From an uncultured Arcobacter sp. (lineage in GTDB: Bacteria > Campylobacterota > Campylobacteria > Campylobacterales > Arcobacteraceae), in the NCBI GenBank assembly GCA_913062735.1, contig CAJXWI010000072.1, positions 1-8,945 of the forward strand: a stretch of DNA of 8,945 nucleotides. Direction: 5' to 3'. The notes under the pieces are model-generated. The model had not been told where the DNA came from, did no database searches, and was given only the letters and a program-made list of their open reading frames with translations. Made by a program: the position numbers and the translations under genes. Shown piece after piece: positions 5,448-8,945 of this stretch; position 1 is the first letter of the stretch, and each line of letters starts with the position of its first letter.

Positions 5448-7193
5448 TTATTTTACTTTATTTAATGTTTTTAAAAAATCATCCGCACTTTTATACCCTA
5501 CAATTTTTGCGCTTTTAATTTCTTTTTTATTCTTATCCCAAAAGATTAAACCAGGAGGCCCTACTATATTAAAGCGTTTTTGCAAGGCTTTATCATCTTC
5601 ATTGTTTTTTGTTACATCTGCTTTTAATAATAAAAAATCATTTATTAAAATCTTTTTTACTCTCTCATCTTGAAAGGTAAAATTTTCTAACTCTTTACAA
5701 GAGATGCACCAATCTGCATAAAAATCAAGCATTACTGCTTTGCTTGATTTTTTAATAGCTTCATCTAATTCTTTTATGTTTTTTATATACGTAAATTTAA
5801 TTTCATTGTTTACGCCTTGAACACTAGAAAAGCTTGTAAATTTTCCTAAAGGATTTAGAACATTTGTAGCTCCACTACTAGCTCCTATAAAAACAAGTGC
5901 CCCATAAAGTAAAAGCAGTGTTGAGAGTAAACGAATAAGAATATGTTTATAGCTTTGAATATACAAAGCAGAGGCAAGCATTAAAATAGCCCATGCATAC
6001 ATAATAAGGGTCGGATCAAGTACTCTATCTAACATGTAAATAGCAATACCTAACATCAATAAACCAAAGACTTTTGAAATACTGTCCATCCAAGCACCTG
6101 GTTTTGGCATATATTTTCCTGCTCCTAAACCAATTAATAATAAAGGAATACCCATTCCAAAAGACAGAACAAATAAAGCAGCTCCACCTAAAAAGGCATC
6201 TCCTGTTTGTCCTATATAAATTAAGGCTCCTGCTAAAGGTGCTGCTACACAAGGTCCTACAATTAAAGCAGATAAAAATCCCATAATTGCTATTCCTACA
6301 AAACCTTGTTTTTCTTTTCCTTCGCTGCTTTTATTTATTCTGTTTTGTAAGCTTTGCGGTAATTCTAGTTTGAAATAACCAAACATTGAAAAAGCCAAGA
6401 GCACAAAAACAAAAGCAAAAACACTTAATACATAAGGATCTTGTAAAGCAACTTGCAAATTAGAACCAAATAAACCAGCTAGAACGCCTGCTATTGTGTA
6501 AGCAAATGACATTGAAAGTACATATACAAAAGAAAGTAAAAAACCTTTTTTTGATGAGAGTTTTTCTTTTGCACCTGCTTGCACGATAATAGAAGATAAG
6601 ATAGGAATCATAGGGAAAATACAAGGAGTAAGCGATAATAAAAGCCCAAAACCAAAAAAAGTAAGTAACACAATGAAAATATTCCCATCTTTTAAAGACT
6701 TTGTAATTAAATCACTTTCACTTAAATCATCATTTTGCACATTAGAAAACATAATAGAACTGCTGTTATTTTCTAAAGATTCTGCGCCCAAATTAAGATC
6801 AATGGTACTTGTCATTGGAGCATAACATAAACCATTTGTAGAACAACCTTGATATTGAGCTTCTATAGTGTAAAGTGTTTTTCCAAATTTACTTATTAGT
6901 AATTCATGAGGAATATCAATACGAAGCCCATTAAAATGTACAATAAACTCATGATACATTTCAGGTTTTTGAACACTTAATTCTTTTGTTATATCTAATA
7001 AGGAAGGTTTTACTATTGAGATTTTTAATTTTTCATCGTATAAATAAATATCTTTTGCTAATACTAAATCAACAATAAGTTTATTGTCTTTTTTTTCAAA
7101 ATTAAACTTTATTGCATCACTGGGGCTTAAAAAATCTTGCTCAAGAGCAAATAAATTTATGATAAAAAAAAGTATTAATAGTATCTTTCTCAA
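5448..7193 (-). CDS. dsbD: Thiol:disulfide interchange protein DsbD
   Basis: DsbD carries electrons from cytoplasmic thioredoxin across the inner membrane to periplasmic thioredoxin-like proteins. The 581-residue protein has the full three-part layout. Residues 1-16 are a signal peptide. A periplasmic alpha domain bears the cysteine pair C117/C123 (YQGCSTNGLCYAP). A membrane beta domain of about eight segments (about 172-440) has C191 in SLTPCIFPM and C315 in VGPCVAAPL. A C-terminal thioredoxin-like gamma domain has C496/C499 in ADWCISCK. All six expected cysteines are present and the length is close to the E. coli protein. The start is TTG at 7193-7191; AAGGA seven bases upstream supports it and I see no nearby ATG. 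The gene lies 76 bp downstream of the probable selenocysteine thioredoxin-like gene, its natural electron acceptor. Confidence 0.95.
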   Translation of the reverse strand: MRKILLILFFIINLFALEQDFLSPSDAIKFNFEKKDNKLIVDLVLAKDIYLYDEKLKISIVKPSLLDITKELSVQKPEMYHEFIVHFNGLRIDIPHELLISKFGKTLYTIEAQYQGCSTNGLCYAPMTSTIDLNLGAESLENNSSSIMFSNVQNDDLSESDLITKSLKDGNIFIVLLTFFGFGLLLSLTPCIFPMIPILSSIIVQAGAKEKLSSKKGFLLSFVYVLSMSFAYTIAGVLAGLFGSNLQVALQDPYVLSVFAFVFVLLAFSMFGYFKLELPQSLQNRINKSSEGKEKQGFVGIAIMGFLSALIVGPCVAAPLAGALIYIGQTGDAFLGGAALFVLSFGMGIPLLLIGLGAGKYMPKPGAWMDSISKVFGLLMLGIAIYMLDRVLDPTLIMYAWAILMLASALYIQSYKHILIRLLSTLLLLYGALVFIGASSGATNVLNPLGKFTSFSSVQGVNNEIKFTYIKNIKELDEAIKKSSKAVMLDFYADWCISCKELENFTFQDERVKKILINDFLLLKADVTKNNEDDKALQKRFNIVGPPGLIFWDKNKKEIKSAKIVGYKSADDFLKTLNKVK

Positions 7194-7210
7194 TAGTAAA
7201 TCCTTCGTAT

Positions 7211-7231
7211 AGTAAGCCTTAAAGGCTTACT
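7211..7231. repeat. Perfect palindrome upstream of dsbD
   Basis: AGTAAGCCTT and AAGGCTTACT form 10-bp perfect inverted arms around one central A. As RNA this gives an 8-bp stem with a 5-nt loop. It lies just upstream of the dsbD ribosome binding site and lacks a U-tract on either strand, so it is not a standard terminator. An operator, an mRNA 5' hairpin, or a processing site between the two redox genes are all possible. Confidence 0.6.
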
Positions 7232-7236
7232 TGATA

Positions 7237-7265
7237 ATCATATACTAAGCTAAATTAGTAAACAA
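7237..7265 (-). promoter_or_regulatory. Weak candidate promoter for dsbD
   Basis: The minus strand has TTGTTT (7265-7260) and TATGAT (7242-7237) with a 17-bp spacer, giving three of six and five of six matches to sigma-70 boxes. The predicted start near 7230 would put the palindrome 7211-7231 at the very 5' end of the transcript. dsbD may instead simply be cotranscribed with the upstream gene. Confidence 0.3.
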
Positions 7266-7269
7266 TTCT

Positions 7270-7635
7270 TTAATGGAAGTATTCTTCCACATTCTGCTTA
7301 ATTTCATCTGGTGTTCTTACACCTCGCTCTAAAGCTAAAACCACACCATTTTCTATATACGCAAGAGCAGGCATAACACTTGCTTTTAAACGTTTTGCTA
7401 ATTCACTTTCTGCTTCGATGTCAACTTTATAAATGGTAACACCATTGTTGGGATTGCTTGTTTCATATTCTGTTAAGTTTTTACCTAAAACCTTACAAGC
7501 GTATCACCAAGAAGCGTAAAATTCTATGATTACATTCTTATTGCTTATTTTTTGATCAAAATTCTCATTTGTTAAATCTTCAAATGCAAATAAAGATGAA
7601 ACAAATAATAATAAAACTAGAAAAAACTTCTTCAT
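7270..7635 (-). CDS. Exported thioredoxin-like selenoprotein with a U-x-x-C redox centre (in-frame TGA = Sec44)
   Basis: The frame from ATG 7635 to TAA 7270 encodes 121 residues with a single in-frame TGA (7506-7504) at codon 44. Residues 1-17 (MKKFFLVLLLFVSSLFA) are a Sec signal peptide, so the protein acts in the periplasm. Next come EDLTNENFD and IIEFYASW, then TGA-Tyr-Ala-Cys47-Lys. This is exactly the thioredoxin W-C-x-x-C-K site with the first Cys replaced by the stop codon. After it the frame stays open and thioredoxin-like: VTIYKVDIEAESELAKRL, the cis-proline segment ASVMPALAYIENG (P89) and a C-terminal helix DEIKQNVEEYF. A SECIS-like hairpin follows the TGA. The ribosome binding site is AAAGGA, seven to eight bases before ATG. 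Sec44 would be the attacking nucleophile and DsbD, encoded next, the likely reductant. The alternatives are a nonsense pseudogene or a sequencing error; the intact frame, exact Cys position and hairpin argue against both. Confidence 0.86.
7470..7498 (-). promoter_or_regulatory. Bacterial SECIS-like stem-loop in the coding region
   Basis: Just after the TGA the mRNA can fold UGUAAGGUUUU (7497-7487) against AAAACUUAACA (7481-7471). This gives ten pairs (one G-U) and one A-A mismatch, with a flanking U-G wobble, closing a 5-nt loop AGGUA (7486-7482). The loop holds GGU, as in bacterial SelB-binding hairpins. Exactly 18 nt separate the UGA from this GGU, the same distance I recall for E. coli fdhF. 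It would recruit SelB with Sec-tRNA. Confidence 0.8.
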
Positions 7636-7766
7636 TTTTGTATCCTTTCGTAAATTGTTCATGATTAGTATACATTACTTATGTGTATTTTATGTTTAGA
7701 TAGTTTTAAAAGAAACTTTACTGCAAGCTTTGATATACTTAGGAACCAAGATAAGCTAGGATAAAA
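7636..7766. promoter_or_regulatory. Divergent intergenic region with candidate -10 boxes on both strands
   Basis: This 131-bp gap separates the minus-strand selenoprotein gene from the plus-strand rhodanese gene. On the plus strand TGATATACT (7731-7739) is an extended -10, with no convincing -35 box, followed by the rhodanese ribosome binding site TAGGAT. On the minus strand TATACT (7672-7667) is a -10 candidate, also with a poor -35, upstream of AAAGGA for the selenoprotein. No clear shared operator palindrome was seen. Confidence 0.4.
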
Positions 7767-8111
7767 ATGAACAGATTAAAACTGGTGCATCCAGATGACT
7801 TAGACACAAAAAATGACATAATAATTGATATTAGAAGAGAATCAGAGTTCAAAGAGACGGGTATTATTAAAAACTCTATTAAATTAACGTTCTTTGATGA
7901 TTATGGGCAATATGATTTATTATCATGGTTAAAAGAATTTAAAAAACATGTTAAATCACAAGATCAAAAGTTTGTATTAGTGTGTGCACACGCACAAAGA
8001 ACAGATATGTTAGGTAATTATTTATTAAACGAATTAGAATATGAAAATACATCTCATTTAGAAGGTGGAATATCTTTGTGGTTACGTTTAAAGAAAGAGA
8101 CTTTTAATTAA
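7767..8111 (+). CDS. Cytoplasmic single-domain rhodanese-like protein, catalytic Cys present
   Basis: This 114-residue protein is a single rhodanese domain, a fold that carries sulfur (occasionally selenium) as a persulfide on one cysteine. It has the N-terminal IIDIRRESEFKETGII block (19-34), in which DxR and the following E are typical. The active loop is VLVCAHAQRT, with C73 and R78 giving the C-x4-R shape, and the closing segment is HLEGGISLWL (98-107). No signal peptide is present, so it should be cytoplasmic. The start ATG has TAGGAT four bases upstream. It is divergent from the selenoprotein gene and convergent with its paralogue, whose last eight bases it overlaps. The sulfur donor and acceptor are unknown; a thiosulfate sulfurtransferase or a sulfur carrier would both fit. 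Confidence 0.86.
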   Translation: MNRLKLVHPDDLDTKNDIIIDIRRESEFKETGIIKNSIKLTFFDDYGQYDLLSWLKEFKKHVKSQDQKFVLVCAHAQRTDMLGNYLLNELEYENTSHLEGGISLWLRLKKETFN

Positions 8112-8514
8112 ATTCTCTTATTCTTTTGTCTTCTTTAATCCAGGCGTTTATTCCCTTAGATAAATAATACACTTTATGGTATTTTTTATCTTCAAACAAA
8201 ACTTTTGCTAATTTTTTGGCTCTTGTGGTATCAGAGGACACCAAAACAAAAGAGTTGGTTTTGCTTTTCACTAAACGTGCGAAAATATACAACCAACGTT
8301 TCATATTGTATTCATTGTTCTTATCATAAAAAGTCAAACGATAAGAGTTAGGAATAATTCCTGTTTTTCTCCATTCATCTTCTCTTCTTATATCAATAAC
8401 AACAATATTTTTCCCCAATAAGAATTCAAGTTTAGCACTTGTTATTAATTCTTCTTTTGAAAATAAAAAAGAAGTAAAAAATAAAAAAACAAGCACTATC
8501 TTATATATATTCAT
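8104..8514 (-). CDS. Exported rhodanese-like protein with Ser in place of the catalytic Cys
   Basis: This 136-residue protein begins with a signal peptide (about residues 1-19, MNIYKIVLVFLFFTSFLFS), so it should be periplasmic or membrane-tethered. The rest is a rhodanese domain that aligns without gaps to the plus-strand neighbour, roughly 40% identical by eye. Shared blocks include VIDIRREDEWRKTGIIPNS (39-57), LTFYD (60-64), FVLV (89-92) and KGINAW (120-125). At the active loop it reads VSSDTTRA, so S93 replaces the catalytic Cys while R98 is kept. The codon is TCC, not TGA, so this is not hidden selenocysteine. Classical sulfurtransfer is therefore unlikely and a binding or structural role is more plausible. 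The ribosome binding site is a weak AGGT. Its 3' end overlaps the paralogue's by eight bases, tail to tail. Confidence 0.83.
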   Translation of the reverse strand: MNIYKIVLVFLFFTSFLFSKEELITSAKLEFLLGKNIVVIDIRREDEWRKTGIIPNSYRLTFYDKNNEYNMKRWLYIFARLVKSKTNSFVLVSSDTTRAKKLAKVLFEDKKYHKVYYLSKGINAWIKEDKRIREFN

Positions 8515-8565
8515 TCAAATACCTATAAAAAAGTATTAATTATGAGCTTAAAAATAAACATACAG

Positions 8566-8787
8566 CTATTTTTTTGCAGCTTTTGCTTTTTGTAAATGCT
8601 CAATTACTTCATCAATGTTTTCATAAGGGATATGTGCTTTCCAAGAAACATCAGAACCGTTTAAAGTAATTCCAATACTTACAACATCATTTGAACCTGC
8701 ACCGTATGGTTCAACAATATCGGAAATTTTAATAATACCTTTTTTTGTACCATGTAAAGAAATTGTAGATAATTCAGTAGTAGACAT
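8566..8787 (-). CDS. Small conserved-looking protein of unknown function
   Basis: I do not recognise this 73-residue protein. It has no signal peptide, membrane segment, cysteine or obvious catalytic motif. The sequence is well composed: a first part rich in predicted strands (STISLHGTKKGIIKISDIV), a glycine turn PYGAGSND, then VVSIGITLNGSDVSWKAHIP, and a final helix NIDEVIEHLQKAKAAKK with a lysine-rich end. It looks like a small cytoplasmic alpha/beta domain. The start ATG at 8787 has AAGGAT six bases upstream, which supports a real gene. TATAAA at 8812-8807 is a possible -10 without a clear -35. It lies 51 bp upstream of the exported rhodanese-like gene on the same strand and may be cotranscribed with it. 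Confidence 0.75.
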   Translation of the reverse strand: MSTTELSTISLHGTKKGIIKISDIVEPYGAGSNDVVSIGITLNGSDVSWKAHIPYENIDEVIEHLQKAKAAKK

Positions 8788-8945
8788 TTTATATCCTTAA
8801 AAATTATTTATACTCATATTCATTCTTGCAAAATATAGCTTTAAGACTAATAAATTAGTTTCATATAAGAAAGAATTTAATTCAAATAAGAGTTTAAATC
8901 AAATCTTCTTATTGAACTTAAATTCTATTATTTCGTAATCGCTTG
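8788..8945 (-). other. Right-edge intergenic region, possibly with the last codons of an upstream minus-strand gene
   Basis: This stretch is very AT-rich and holds the leader of the 73-residue gene and the hairpin. Two minus-strand frames enter from the right edge. One reads SDYEIIEFKFNKKI and stops at TGA 8901-8899; another reads QAITK and stops at TAA 8930-8928. Either could be the end of a gene, but the evidence is too short to choose. Confidence 0.25.
8873..8925. terminator. Long imperfect hairpin, possible bidirectional terminator
   Basis: GAATTTAATTCAAATAAGAG (8873-8892) pairs with the reverse-complementary stretch 8905-8925 around a 12-nt loop, with one-base bulges at 8917 and near 8886. 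Plus-strand sequence after it is T-rich (TATTATTTCG) but not a clean U-tract. It lies between the 73-residue gene and whatever precedes it on the minus strand, a natural place for a terminator. Confidence 0.4.

Noticed and set aside
6025..6286. Short open frames on both strands inside dsbD
   Set aside because: They are shadows within the dsbD membrane domain, including the conserved VGPCVAAPL region, and have no independent start signals.
7270..7635. Thioredoxin-like gene as a simple nonsense pseudogene
   Set aside because: The frame has no other stop or frameshift, all downstream motifs are intact, the TGA is precisely at the catalytic Cys, and a correctly spaced GGU hairpin follows. Selenocysteine explains all of this better.
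8104..8514. Second selenocysteine site in the exported rhodanese-like protein
   Set aside because: The position of the missing catalytic Cys is encoded by TCC (Ser) and the frame contains no internal TGA.

Overview
The DNA is AT-rich (roughly 30% G+C by eye), compactly packed, and its proteins look like those of Campylobacterota, most likely an Arcobacteraceae-type bacterium. That assignment is inference from protein flavour; there is no rRNA or other marker gene here.

Layout. Positions 1-5371 hold a minus-strand cobalamin nucleotide-loop and late-pathway operon. In transcription order it is a cobT-like gene, a marC-family membrane protein gene, cobU, cobS, a CobD/CobC-type aminotransferase gene, and a partial cobQ running off the left edge. 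Junctions are very tight: 4-base ATGA overlaps or stop-N-ATG. A complete type II toxin-antitoxin pair sits between the aminotransferase gene and cobQ. It has its own consensus sigma-70 promoter overlapped by three tandem 12-bp repeats. An 8-bp direct repeat (AAATAAGA) flanks the pair, and removing the insert with one repeat copy restores a TAAGATG junction like those elsewhere in the operon.

Positions 5448-7635 hold a periplasmic thiol-redox pair, also on the minus strand. The first gene (7270-7635) is the main discovery. It encodes an exported thioredoxin-like protein whose reading frame is interrupted only by a TGA exactly where the first active-site Cys of W-C-x-x-C should be. A stem-loop with a GGU apical loop follows 18 nt later, which matches bacterial SECIS geometry. 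The gene is therefore best read as a selenoprotein with a Sec44-Tyr-Ala-Cys47 centre; a standard gene caller would split or miss it. It is followed by dsbD, the membrane reductant conveyor that normally feeds electrons to such proteins. dsbD starts at TTG and is preceded by a perfect palindrome.

Positions 7767-8514 hold two convergent, overlapping rhodanese-domain paralogues. One is cytoplasmic with an intact Cys loop. The other carries a signal peptide and has Ser at the catalytic Cys position. Positions 8566-8787 encode a 73-residue protein I do not recognise. The right end is intergenic with a long imperfect hairpin and possibly a few codons of a further minus-strand gene.

Together the right half looks like a small envelope sulfur/selenium redox locus, and the left half like a B12 assembly operon invaded by a toxin-antitoxin module.
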